The translations under genes were made by a program, and so were the position numbers. A DNA stretch of 64,000 nucleotides from Sphaerotilus microaerophilus (GTDB lineage: Bacteria > Pseudomonadota > Gammaproteobacteria > Burkholderiales > Burkholderiaceae_C), in NCBI RefSeq assembly GCF_023734135.1, contig NZ_AP025730.1, positions 4,402,001-4,466,000 of the forward strand, written 5' to 3'. Position 1 is the stretch's first letter; each line of letters starts with the position of its first letter. Positions 1 through 8,654 of the stretch are shown piece by piece. The notes under the pieces were generated by a model that worked only from the letters and a program-made list of their open reading frames with translations, searched no databases and was not told the origin of the DNA.

Positions 1-1424
1 GCACCGGCGCCTGCACCGACGCCTGCACCGGCACCTGCTCCACCACCTGGCCCGGCGGCTCCACCCCCGCCCACGGCCACGTGGCGCGCGGCCACCACGC
101 GTCGGCCGTCGGCCGACTCCCAGACGAACTCATGCTCCACCGGCATGCGCCGGCCCAGCGCCTGGCGCACCTGGGGCGAGATCAGCTCGGCCAGGCCAGG
201 CCCGAGCGCCTGCGTCAATGCCCGGCCGGCCACCGCCTCGTCGGCGGCGCCGAACTCCAGCTCGGCGTGGCGGTTCAGGGAGATCACCTGCAGGTCGCGC
301 GCATCCAGCGCGACCAGACTGATCGGCAGGTTGTCGGTCAGCGCGGCCAGGATCTCACGGCCCTCATCGAGCCCGTGCTGCTGCTGCCGGCGCTCGGTGA
401 TGTCGCGGCACAGGCAGACGTACTGCAGCCGCCCGCTCGTCTCGTCGGCCACCAGGTCGGCGTCCACCTCCACCCAGTAGGCCTCAGCCGGTGCCAGGCA
501 GACGGCGCCGCGCCGCGCCATGAACTCGATGCGGAAGGCCTCGCCGCTGCGAAAACGCTCGCGCAGCAGCAGAGCCGGGCGCACGTCGTCGACGTCACGC
601 ACCAGGACCTCCCACAGCGGTCGCCCCCGCACCTCCGCCGTGCTGTGGCCGGTGGTCTCGGCGAAGGCCGGGTGGGCCCACTCGATGACGCCCTCCACGT
701 CGGTGATCACCGCGCCGCGGGCGGTCCGGGAGGCCAGCATCGCCAGGCGGCCGTACTGCTCGGCATGCACCCACTGGGTGCGCAGCGCCTCCTCGCGCTG
801 GGCCGCCTGGGTGAGCTGCAAGCCCACCAGCTCCAGCAGTTGGCGCGCCACGTCGTCCGGCGCCGCCGGGTCGTGGAACTCCAGCGCGGCCACGGCGCGC
901 AGCCCCAGCCGCACGGGCAGCACCAGCACCTGCATCACCTCGCGCGGGCGCCAGGGGCGGCTCGGCTGGTCGATGTAGGTCGGCCCGTAGCTGGTCACCA
1001 GCCCGGCCAGCGCCTGACCAAGCGGCAGTTCCTGCGCGCGCGCCAGGACCAGCGCATCGAGGTCGATGCAGTCGGCGTCCCCCCCCTGCGGGTCGGCCCA
1101 GGGCTGCACCAGCACGCCGTCGGCCTGCCAGTCGAACACCCGCAGCACCACGGTGCGTGTCGCACCCAGAAAGGGCCCCAGGTCCGCGGCGGCCTCGCTC
1201 AGCGCCCCAGCCAGGCTGCCACGCGCGTGCAGCCGCTGCGCCAGGTCCAGCGCCACCGTCAGCGGTGCCGGGCGCGCGCCCGTCGGCGTCACCGCCGCGG
1301 CGGCCGCAGGGCTCTCCGTCGACGCTTGGTCGGGCGGGCCAACCGCTGCGCCAGGCGCGGCCGACCCGGCAGCGGGGTCAGGCAGGCTGCCACCACGCGG
1401 TGATCGCAGGGAAGGAAATGGCAT
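1..1424 (-). CDS. PAS/GAF-domain sensory protein (3' end beyond window)
   Basis: The minus-strand frame opens at the ATG at 1424 and stays open to base 1, so the C-terminus lies outside the window. After a low-complexity Ala/Pro-rich N-terminus of about 50 residues there is a GAF-like region (about residues 55-190, with the stretch ATRTVVLRVFDWQADG). Two PAS-like segments follow: one with GAVITDVEGVIEWAHPAF followed by a PAC-like CRDITERRQ, and one starting near LTDNLPISLVALDARD. The visible part has no transmembrane segment and is therefore probably cytoplasmic. The missing end could be a GGDEF, kinase or other output domain, so the output cannot be named. It is divergent from the histidine kinase gene at 1634. 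The family assignment rests on motif reading only. Confidence 0.7.
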   Translation of the reverse strand, partial: MPFPSLRSPRGGSLPDPAAGSAAPGAAVGPPDQASTESPAAAAAVTPTGARPAPLTVALDLAQRLHARGSLAGALSEAAADLGPFLGATRTVVLRVFDWQADGVLVQPWADPQGGDADCIDLDALVLARAQELPLGQALAGLVTSYGPTYIDQPSRPWRPREVMQVLVLPVRLGLRAVAALEFHDPAAPDDVARQLLELVGLQLTQAAQREEALRTQWVHAEQYGRLAMLASRTARGAVITDVEGVIEWAHPAFAETTGHSTAEVRGRPLWEVLVRDVDDVRPALLLRERFRSGEAFRIEFMARRGAVCLAPAEAYWVEVDADLVADETSGRLQYVCLCRDITERRQQQHGLDEGREILAALTDNLPISLVALDARDLQVISLNRHAELEFGAADEAVAGRALTQALGPGLAELISPQVRQALGRRMPVEHEFVWESADGRRVVAARHVAVGGGGAAGPGGGAGAGAGVGAGAG

Positions 1425-1619
1425 CGACAGGGCGGCATCAGCTTGGAAAACAGGCGCAGGCAACGGACCCCCACACCGACGGCGGCGAGCATAGGTGCTG
1501 CCATCGGCCGGCGCGCCCCGGCACCCGGGCGCGGCCGGGGAAGGCGCGCAATTTGCCCGGACTGGGCAAGTGCGCGCGGCACCCGGCCCTGCGGCGGCAG
1601 GATTCGGGATGGGCGCTCC

Positions 1620-1625
1620 CTACAA
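1620..1625 (+). promoter_or_regulatory. Possible -10 element of the kinase gene
   Basis: TACAAT lies 8 bases before the ATG at 1634. If it is a -10 box the transcript would be leaderless or nearly so. No good -35 hexamer is visible at 16-18 bp spacing. The rest of the 209-bp divergent gap (1425-1633) shows nothing else I can name. Confidence 0.2.
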
Positions 1626-1633
1626 TCATTTGC

Positions 1634-3067
1634 ATGTCCGCCGGTACCGATCTCCAGCCCCCTGCCCTCCTGCCGGCGGCTCAGCGTGCGCCAGCCCTGG
1701 CGGCGGGCGAGCGGTCCGCGCTGACGCTGGCAGCCGGTGCAGTGGCGGCCCTGGCGGCCCTGCTGCTGCTGGCCTGGGCCCTGCCCCAGGCCCTGCCCGA
1801 GCCCCGGCTCAATCCGGGTGGCGCGGCCCTGCTGGTGCTGTTCGCTGCGGCCGTGCTGGTCGGCGGCGTGGCACTGGCGCTGCGAACAGCGCTGCACCAC
1901 ACGCCGTGGCGGCCCCTGGCGGCCGGCCCTGGCGCACCGCAGGCCCAAGCCGTCCACTCCGCCCAACCGATCGCCACGACGACCCAGCGATTTGCCAGCC
2001 CACTGGGCTGGCAGATCGACCTGCTGCGGCGCCTGCCCGGCGTGGCACTGCTGCTGCAACCCGCCCCCGGTGACTGGGTGGTGATCGCCGTGCACCGCGC
2101 TGCCGAGGCCGCACCCGGCCCAGGCGCCGACCCGGCCTGGGCCGACCTGCCTCCGGGGCTGTTGCAGGAGCGACTGCAGTCACTCACCCAGTTGCTGGCG
2201 GCCCATCCGCGCTGGCCGCAGGCGGCGATCCGGTCCTGCCTGCCCTCCGCAGGCGGCACGCCCGCCTCGGGTGACGCTGCGCGGGGCCCCAGCCCCACTG
2301 CGCGCTGCCTGCCCCTGGCCGATGGTGCCTGCGTGGCCTGGCTGCCACCGGACGGCGCGGCCACGCCGCTGCTCGACGAGCGCGAATCGATCGCCTACAG
2401 CGTGTCGCATGACCTGCGCGCGCCGATCCGGGTGATCGAGGGCTTCACCCGCATCGTGCGCGAGGACTACGGCCAGGTGCTCGACCGCATCGGCAACGAC
2501 CACCTCGACCGTGTGCTCGGTGCCACCACGCGCATGAACAGCATGATCGACGCGCTGCTGGCGCTGTCGCGCCTGTCGTCCCAGCCGCTGGCCCGCCAGG
2601 CCGTGCCGCTGTCGCAGATGGCCAGCCAGATCGCCCAGGAACTGCAGCAGCAGGCGCCGCAACGGCGGGTGGAGTTCACCATCCAGCCCGGGCTGACCGC
2701 ACAGGGAGACCCCACCCTGCTGCACAACCTGCTGGAGAACCTGCTCGGCAACGCCTGGAAGTACAGCGCCCGGCGCGAGGTGGCCCACATCGCGCTGCGC
2801 TGCACGCCGCGCCAGCTGCCGGAGGAAGAAGGCAGCAACGCCCCGCCGCGGACGGTCTACGAGGTGAGTGACGACGGCGCCGGCTTCGACATGCGCTTTG
2901 CCGAGCGTCTGTTCAGCCCCTTCCAGCGCCTGCACAGCGCCAGCGAGTTCACCGGCCACGGCGTGGGCCTCGCCTCGGTGCGCCGCATCGTGCAGCGCCA
3001 TGGTGGCCAGATCTGGGCCGAGGCGGAGGTCGACCGCGGCGCGCGCTTCTACTTCACGCTGCCCTGA
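1634..3067 (+). CDS. Membrane-bound sensor histidine kinase
   Basis: A 477-residue protein. Two hydrophobic segments near the N-terminus (about residues 20-45 and 55-80) anchor it in the inner membrane. A short variable sensory region follows, then a HisKA domain with the phospho-acceptor His in SVSHDLRAPIRVIEGF (about residue 258), and a HATPase_c domain with the N box (NLLGNAWKYS), G1 box (VSDDGAGFDM) and G2 region (GHGVGLASVRRIV). The DLRAPIR form of the H box is typical of phytochrome-like and hybrid-type kinases. An upstream extension of the frame is GC-biased and not protein-like, so I use the ATG at 1634. No response regulator is directly adjacent on the same strand; the convergent ANTAR regulator at 3098 is a candidate partner but more likely pairs with the kinase at 3914. 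Confidence 0.85.
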   Translation: MSAGTDLQPPALLPAAQRAPALAAGERSALTLAAGAVAALAALLLLAWALPQALPEPRLNPGGAALLVLFAAAVLVGGVALALRTALHHTPWRPLAAGPGAPQAQAVHSAQPIATTTQRFASPLGWQIDLLRRLPGVALLLQPAPGDWVVIAVHRAAEAAPGPGADPAWADLPPGLLQERLQSLTQLLAAHPRWPQAAIRSCLPSAGGTPASGDAARGPSPTARCLPLADGACVAWLPPDGAATPLLDERESIAYSVSHDLRAPIRVIEGFTRIVREDYGQVLDRIGNDHLDRVLGATTRMNSMIDALLALSRLSSQPLARQAVPLSQMASQIAQELQQQAPQRRVEFTIQPGLTAQGDPTLLHNLLENLLGNAWKYSARREVAHIALRCTPRQLPEEEGSNAPPRTVYEVSDDGAGFDMRFAERLFSPFQRLHSASEFTGHGVGLASVRRIVQRHGGQIWAEAEVDRGARFYFTLP

Positions 3068-3071
3068 CGGC

Positions 3072-3087
3072 CCCTGCCACCGCAGGG
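3072..3087. terminator. Weak hairpin between convergent genes
   Basis: CCCTGC and GCAGGG form a 6-bp stem with a CACC loop in the 30-bp gap between two convergent stop codons. There is no T-run on either side, so this is at best a weak bidirectional terminator. Confidence 0.25.
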
Positions 3088-3097
3088 CACGCCACAG

Positions 3098-3808
3098 TCA
3101 GAGCTGCCCGGGCATCGACAACTGCTCCAGCGCCGCCACCATCGCGGCCGCACTGTCCTCGATCGGCCGGCCTTCCTGGCGGGCCAGGCGCTGCAGGCGC
3201 TCCAGCGCGGCCTGGCGCGGCAAGGACAGCCGATGCATGAGGATGCCCACGGCAAGCGCCACCGGCTGGCGCAGCGGGTCGGCCGACACCGCCTCGCCGG
3301 TGGGCTGGCCCGCGGCGGCCGGGATCGGGGGAACGGTCGATGGCGCGATCGCCTCCGGGCGAGCCGTCGACGGCGCTGGAGCACTGCGGGCACGCGCCTG
3401 CGCCTCGGCATAGGCCTGCTCGACCGCCGGCACGATCTGCGCCACGTCCAGTGGCTTGACCAGGTAGGCCAGCGCCCCGAGCGCCCGGATCTGCGCCAGC
3501 GTGGCCTCGTCATTGAAGGCCGACAGGAACATGAACGGGATGTGCAGGTGGTCGCGCAGGTAGGCGGCCACATCGAAGCCGCTCAGCCCGTCCATGCGGA
3601 TGTCCAGCAGCGCCAGCTCGGGGCGGTGCTGGCGCGCCAGCAGGATGGCGTCGTCGCCGTTGTCCGCGTCGATCACCTCGAAGCCGGCGTGCGTCAGGCC
3701 GTGCACGACCGTGGCCAGCACCAGCCGGTCGTCGTCGACGACCAGCAGCCGCCGGCGCGGCGCTGGCCCAGGCGCGGGGATCTGCGGGGAAGGGAAGTCA
3801 CTGCTCAT
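3098..3808 (-). CDS. ANTAR-domain response regulator (AmiR/NasT type)
   Basis: A 236-residue cytoplasmic protein. A receiver domain occupies about residues 18-140, with the acidic pocket DDD at 25-27, phospho-acceptor Asp69 in LLDIRMDG, and the conserved Lys in LVKPLD. After a Pro/Ala-rich linker comes an ANTAR domain (about 180-230, AVGILMHRLSLPRQAALERL), a helical RNA-binding fold that acts by transcription antitermination on two-hairpin leader RNAs. It lies 105 bp downstream of a HisKA_2-type kinase on the same strand. HisKA_2/HWE kinases commonly pair with ANTAR regulators, as in EutW/EutV. The target RNAs are not identifiable here. The domain calls are confident; the pairing is inferred from context. 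Confidence 0.85.
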   Translation of the reverse strand: MSSDFPSPQIPAPGPAPRRRLLVVDDDRLVLATVVHGLTHAGFEVIDADNGDDAILLARQHRPELALLDIRMDGLSGFDVAAYLRDHLHIPFMFLSAFNDEATLAQIRALGALAYLVKPLDVAQIVPAVEQAYAEAQARARSAPAPSTARPEAIAPSTVPPIPAAAGQPTGEAVSADPLRQPVALAVGILMHRLSLPRQAALERLQRLARQEGRPIEDSAAAMVAALEQLSMPGQL

Positions 3809-3913
3809 GTCTGCCTGCCTGTCATCGGCCTGCCGGGGTGCGGCCGTCCTGTCGATCGGACGCTCGATCGATCATCGTCGTCATCGCCCGGCACTGTGCC
3901 ATGGTCGGCCCCG

Positions 3914-6900
3914 TCATCCGGCCAGTGCCGCCGCGGCGGTTGCGACCGCCACGGCCGGGCGGGCCCGCGCCACCACCGGCGCCGCCAGCGACACCACGGC
4001 CACCACCCGGGCACCGCGCTGGCTGATGCCCAACGAGGCATGGCGGCGCGGCAGCAGCGCGCGCACCAGTCCCAGGCCGGAGACGGTGGCCGGCCGGTTC
4101 TCGATGCGGAAGTCCGGTGGCAGCTGGCCCTCGTTGCCGATCTCCACGCGCACCCCTTCGGCTTCACCAACCAGCCGGCAGCTCACCGCGATGTCCGAGC
4201 GGCTGTGCTTGATGGCGTTGGTGAGCAACTCGTTGAGCGTCAGCGCGATCGGGATGGACTCGGCCTCCGGCAGGGTCCAGTCCACCGCGGCGCCCTCCGC
4301 GCCGGGCTCGACGGTCAGCTCGATCGGCCGACCGAAGGTGCGCTGCACGGACTGGGCGATCGCCTCGACCACGCTGCGCACCGCCAGCGGCCCGACCTGG
4401 CCGACCTGCAGGCCGTACACCTGGGCGATCGCCTGCACCTGGCCGACCACCTCGGTGATCACGGGCTGCACCTCGGGGCGGCGCTGCCCCACCTGCTGCA
4501 GCAGCCCGGCCACGCCCTGCAGGTTGTTCTTGATGCGGTGGTGCACCTCCTGCACCAGCATCTCGCGCTGGGCGATGGCGGCGGCCAGCTCGGCGCGCTG
4601 TGCGGCCCGCTGCGCCGTCACGTCGGAGGCCACCAGCAGCACCTGGTCTACCCGCTCGCCCACGCGAGCCAGCGGCAGGAACCGAGCCTCCCAGGTCTGC
4701 GCGCCACCGTCCTCACGCGGCAGGACGTACTCGCGCTGGGTCACCGCGTCGGGCACCCCCAGCGCAGCGCGCAGGTCGTCGCGCATGCGCTGGGCGATCG
4801 GTGCGGGGTAGAGCTGCTCGGGCAGGCGACCCACGGCCACCTCGGCCTCGACGCCACAGACCTTGGCCGCGACCCGGTTGATCTGCCGCACCTCCAGCGT
4901 GGTCGCATCGAAGAGCGTGATGGCCATCGGCGCGGCTTCGATGATGCGCTGCAGCGAGGCCCGCGCCTCGGCGATGCGCGCCTCGGCTTGGCGGCGCTGC
5001 TCGATGTCCATGAGCGCGTAGGTCAGCTCGCGAGCACCGCTCACGCCCACCGTCGCCACCGCATTGCCCACCACCCAGAAGGTGCGTCCGTCACGTCCCT
5101 GCACGCGGCACTCGAACTTGACCGCCTCGCCGTCGCGCAGCTCGTCGAACAGCTCCAGGCTGTGGCGGAAGGGGTGGTACTCGTCGCGCGTGGCCACCGC
5201 GTCGATCGGCTGGCCGAGGAAGTCGCCCAGGTCGCCGCCGAACATGCGCCGCGCCGAGCGGTTCAGCCAGGAAATCACGCCCGCGTCGTTGACGGTGACG
5301 ATGCCCACCAGCACCGAGTCCAGCACCGCCCGCGTGCGGTCGGCCTGCTGGCCCAGCACCTGCGCCATCTGCTCGCGCTCGCGCGCCAGGGCTTCCAGCT
5401 GCACCTGCTGGGTCTTCAGGCGGGTGATCTCCGAGAGCACCGCGATGGCCTGGGGCGTGTCACTGCCAGGTCCGCCCCCGGGGCCGGTGCGGCGGATCGT
5501 CAGCGCGTACCACTGCGCCTGTCCGGCGTCACCCGGCACCTCCAGCTCCGCCTCGTAGAGCACACCCTGGTCGAGCGTGTCGTCAAGCCGGTTGGAGGCG
5601 ACGATGCCGCTGGTGTGCGTGGCCAGCAGGGCACGGATGTCCGAGCCCACCCCGGCGCCGGCCCCCAGGCGCAGCATGCGCTCGAAGCGGCGATTGCAGT
5701 GCATCAGCGTGTAGCCGCGCATCGAAGCGATGCCCGCCGGCGAGCTCTCCAGGATGGTGGACAGCTCGGCCAGCAACTGCTCGGCACGCTCCTGCGCCTG
5801 GTGCTGGTCGGTGATGTCACGCGTGACCACCGAGGTGGTTGGCCGCCCGGAGGCGAGGCGGCCCGGCTCGATGCGAGTGACCAGCCAGCGCAGCCCCAGC
5901 TCGGGGTGGTGGATGGCGTAGCGCGCCTCGCAGCGCTCACCCGCCTTGAGTGCACGCTGCAGCCGCTCGAACTCGGGCAGCGAGGCCGGCACCACCAGCT
6001 CGCGCCGCACCGAGGCCTGCAGCACGCCACCCGCCGACGGAGCACCCAGGCTGCCGCGGTCGGCGGACTCGGGCCCGCGCAGGGTGGCCAGGCCGACCCC
6101 GGCGGTGTCCACCAGCGTGCCCAGCTGCAGGCGCGCCATGTCGCGCTCCTCCTCGGCGGTGCGGTCCTCCAGCATGCACATGGTGCGGCGCTGTCCGCCA
6201 CGCGCCTCGTAGCAGCGCAGCAGCGCCCGCACCCAGCGCGCACTGCCGTCGGGCCGGGGCAGCGGGCCCTCGGACGCCACCCAGGCGCCACCCGGCTCCA
6301 GCGCCACCGCCATGCGGCCATCTCCCCATTGCAGCACGGCGCGCACCGCCTGGCTGGCCTCGCGCAGCTCCACCAGCGCGCCGCCGACCAGTTCCTCGAA
6401 GGCCTGGTTGGCGCGCAGCACCAGCCCACCGTCATCGAACAGCGCCATGCCCAGCGGCGAGAGGTCGAACCACTGGTCCAGCTCGCGCGAGAAACGCTCG
6501 GCCTGCTCGCGCGCCACGTGCTCGACGGTGGTCTCCTGCATCACCACCATCAGCAGGCGGCGCTGGTCCTGCGTCAGGGTGAGGTAGCGCGCCGAGCGCA
6601 CCCAGCGCAGCTGGCCGTGCTGGTCGAGCAGACGCTGCTCAACCAGCGCCGGCACGCGCGGATCGTGCGGGTCACGCTGCAGGCGCTCGCGCTCACGCAG
6701 CGCCTCGGCACGGTCCTGCTCGGGCAGCAGCTCGATGGGGTCGGTGCCGACGAGTTGCGCACGCGTGCAGCCGCACAGGTCGGCGTAGGCCTGGTTGACG
6801 TCGATGAGGCGAAAGGACTCGTCCTGCAATGCCACCGGAAAGGGCGACACCCAGAGCATGCCGTGCAGTTCGCGCAACGTGGCATCGCCGATCTCCAGCA

Positions 6901-7258
6901 CCGGCAGGCTGCTGCTGACGCGCCGCCGCAGCGCGGCCGCATCCAGCGGCAGGCAGAGCACCCAATGTCGCGCATCGAGGCGGCTGAACACCGGCAGGGC
7001 GCCTCCTGCCGCGGCCAGCAGGGCCGGTGCGGCCAATGCCTCGCCGCTTGCCAGGCAACTGTGCAGCCAGTCCACCAACGCGGGATCGAACACCCGCCCG
7101 AGATCGGCCAGCACCATGCCAGGCTCGCAGGGAAGGCTGCGCAGCGCGGCCGTGTTGGCGTACTGCAGCCGGCCGGAGGCATCAAACGCCAGCAGGGGTT
7201 CGACCAGGCTGTCGAACAGCGTGCGCGGCAGCGCGTCGGTGAGAGCGGGTGAGGCCAT
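3914..7258 (-). CDS. Multi-PAS sensor histidine kinase, HisKA_2 type
   Basis: A very large soluble kinase (1114 residues from the ATG at 7258). A chain of at least five PAS/PAC modules fills the first ~880 residues; PAC-like ends include VTRDITDQHQAQ and LMDIEQRRQAE. A HisKA_2 segment follows with EVHHRIKNNLQGV (His near residue 905), then HATPase_c with NELLTNAIKH. There is no membrane segment, so it should sense an intracellular signal. An in-frame ATG at 7333 is only 12 bp from the upstream HDOD stop and cannot be excluded; I prefer 7258 because the first PAS begins soon after it, although neither start has a clear ribosome-binding site. Order and spacing suggest co-transcription with the HDOD gene and the ANTAR regulator. 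Confidence 0.85.
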   Translation of the reverse strand: MASPALTDALPRTLFDSLVEPLLAFDASGRLQYANTAALRSLPCEPGMVLADLGRVFDPALVDWLHSCLASGEALAAPALLAAAGGALPVFSRLDARHWVLCLPLDAAALRRRVSSSLPVLEIGDATLRELHGMLWVSPFPVALQDESFRLIDVNQAYADLCGCTRAQLVGTDPIELLPEQDRAEALRERERLQRDPHDPRVPALVEQRLLDQHGQLRWVRSARYLTLTQDQRRLLMVVMQETTVEHVAREQAERFSRELDQWFDLSPLGMALFDDGGLVLRANQAFEELVGGALVELREASQAVRAVLQWGDGRMAVALEPGGAWVASEGPLPRPDGSARWVRALLRCYEARGGQRRTMCMLEDRTAEEERDMARLQLGTLVDTAGVGLATLRGPESADRGSLGAPSAGGVLQASVRRELVVPASLPEFERLQRALKAGERCEARYAIHHPELGLRWLVTRIEPGRLASGRPTTSVVTRDITDQHQAQERAEQLLAELSTILESSPAGIASMRGYTLMHCNRRFERMLRLGAGAGVGSDIRALLATHTSGIVASNRLDDTLDQGVLYEAELEVPGDAGQAQWYALTIRRTGPGGGPGSDTPQAIAVLSEITRLKTQQVQLEALAREREQMAQVLGQQADRTRAVLDSVLVGIVTVNDAGVISWLNRSARRMFGGDLGDFLGQPIDAVATRDEYHPFRHSLELFDELRDGEAVKFECRVQGRDGRTFWVVGNAVATVGVSGARELTYALMDIEQRRQAEARIAEARASLQRIIEAAPMAITLFDATTLEVRQINRVAAKVCGVEAEVAVGRLPEQLYPAPIAQRMRDDLRAALGVPDAVTQREYVLPREDGGAQTWEARFLPLARVGERVDQVLLVASDVTAQRAAQRAELAAAIAQREMLVQEVHHRIKNNLQGVAGLLQQVGQRRPEVQPVITEVVGQVQAIAQVYGLQVGQVGPLAVRSVVEAIAQSVQRTFGRPIELTVEPGAEGAAVDWTLPEAESIPIALTLNELLTNAIKHSRSDIAVSCRLVGEAEGVRVEIGNEGQLPPDFRIENRPATVSGLGLVRALLPRRHASLGISQRGARVVAVVSLAAPVVARARPAVAVATAAAALAG

Positions 7259-7345
7259 GGGCCGGGGTGCCGTCAGTGGGGAACTGATAAAGCGTGCAGT
7301 GTATGCAGCGCTTCGCCCCTTGCGGCCGCCCATCGGCCCGCACGG

Positions 7346-8590
7346 TCACATCAGCTGCGTCGCACCGCTGAGGGCGTGCAGCAACGCACGGTTGACCCCC
7401 CTCATCTCCAGCAGGGTGGCCTCGGCATGCTCGCGGATGTCGTGGCCAAAGCCGCCCTCGGTGGCCCGGGCGAGTTGGAGGGCATGCAGGTAGGGCCCCC
7501 CCGATCCGAGCAGGGCGTGCTCGACGGCGTCCGGCACGGGGATGGTGTGCAGCAGCTCTTCGAAGGGCTTTTTCATCATGCGGTCGAGCAGCGAGAACAC
7601 GCCGCAGATGAACATCTCGCCCTTGCTGTCCTCGTCGCCGAGTTCCAGCGCCAACGCCTCCATCATCAGGCCGCGGCGCACCGCGGCATACATCAGCGGG
7701 CGCTGGTCGGGGTCGTTGCCGGCGGTCACGAGCAGCAGCGCCAGCCAGCGCTTGAGGCGCTGGTAGCCCAGCAGCATCACCGCATGGCTGAAGGAGGTGA
7801 TCTCCACGCTCAGGCCGAACAGCGGCGAGTTGATGTAGCGCATCAACTTGTAGGCAAGGCTCGGGTCGCGCTTGAGCGTGCCTTCCAGGTCGCCCAGGGG
7901 TACTTCGTCTTCCACCTGGTTGATCAGTTCGATGATGGCGCTGAGCTCTGGGCGCCCACTCTCCGCCGCAGGGCGCCGTGCCGGCGCGCGCAGCCCGCGC
8001 AACGTCGGAGCAGGCGCCGGCGCCAGATCCGCCCGGGGCACCTCGGCCAGGGGCCAGCCGATCACGGCGGTGGCACCCCGGTCGAAGGAGGCCTCCATCT
8101 GCGCCAGGTCGGTCACGCCGTCCTGCCAGAAGCCGATGGAGCGGCGCACGCCGGCAGGCACCACGCCATCGTTGCGGCGCTCGTCGGAGATATCGATGAT
8201 CGAGTACTTGAAGCAGCCCAGCATGTCCTTGGGCAGCGGGTGGTCGGGTCGCCCCGACAGCAGCAGGCCATTGCCGTTGGAGGCCAGCGTCATGATCGAC
8301 TCCCGGTGCACCGGGTCGCAGGCCATGAACTTCGGTACCTCGATCAGCAGGTTGGGGCTCGGCTGCACCGTCAACAGCTCGGCCAGCACGCTCTCGCTGC
8401 GGATCGACAGCGCGACCTTCGGACCGTCCGCCGGCCACACGCGGCCGAGCGAACTGAGCAGTTCGGCCACCGGCAGCCACTGGCCCGGCACGATGGGAAA
8501 GACCGACAACCGCGTCGCCAGCGTCTGGCGCTTGCGGTCGATCACCGGTGCGTAGCTGAGGGCCACCTGGCCAAGGATGGGGGCGTCCAT
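7346..8590 (-). CDS. HDOD signalling protein with degenerate EAL-like N-terminus (YuxH type)
   Basis: 414 residues from the ATG at 8590. The N-terminal half (VALSYAPVIDRKRQTLATRL, VIGWPLAEVP) resembles a degenerate EAL domain without an obvious catalytic ELL/EVL motif. The C-terminal half is an HDOD domain (AIIELINQVEDEVPLGDLEG, then SLAYKLMRYINSPLFGL and HAVMLLGYQRLKRWL). The family is usually non-catalytic and acts as a signalling scaffold, often for motility. It starts 64 bp after the flgL stop and is followed 12-87 bp later by the multi-PAS kinase, so it may be read from the flagellar operon. A link to flagellar or c-di-GMP control is inferred from position. Confidence 0.8.
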   Translation of the reverse strand: MDAPILGQVALSYAPVIDRKRQTLATRLSVFPIVPGQWLPVAELLSSLGRVWPADGPKVALSIRSESVLAELLTVQPSPNLLIEVPKFMACDPVHRESIMTLASNGNGLLLSGRPDHPLPKDMLGCFKYSIIDISDERRNDGVVPAGVRRSIGFWQDGVTDLAQMEASFDRGATAVIGWPLAEVPRADLAPAPAPTLRGLRAPARRPAAESGRPELSAIIELINQVEDEVPLGDLEGTLKRDPSLAYKLMRYINSPLFGLSVEITSFSHAVMLLGYQRLKRWLALLLVTAGNDPDQRPLMYAAVRRGLMMEALALELGDEDSKGEMFICGVFSLLDRMMKKPFEELLHTIPVPDAVEHALLGSGGPYLHALQLARATEGGFGHDIREHAEATLLEMRGVNRALLHALSGATQLM

Positions 8591-8654
8591 GAGTGTTTGT
8601 TGTGCTGGTTGGAAATCGGGAACTTCGGGGGGCCTGACCCGAAACGGCGCGTGA

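Noticed and set aside
3233..7252. A 1339-codon open frame on the plus strand
   Set aside because: It is the antisense of the multi-PAS kinase. High GC keeps frames open, and its translation is His/Arg/Gln-rich with no domain.
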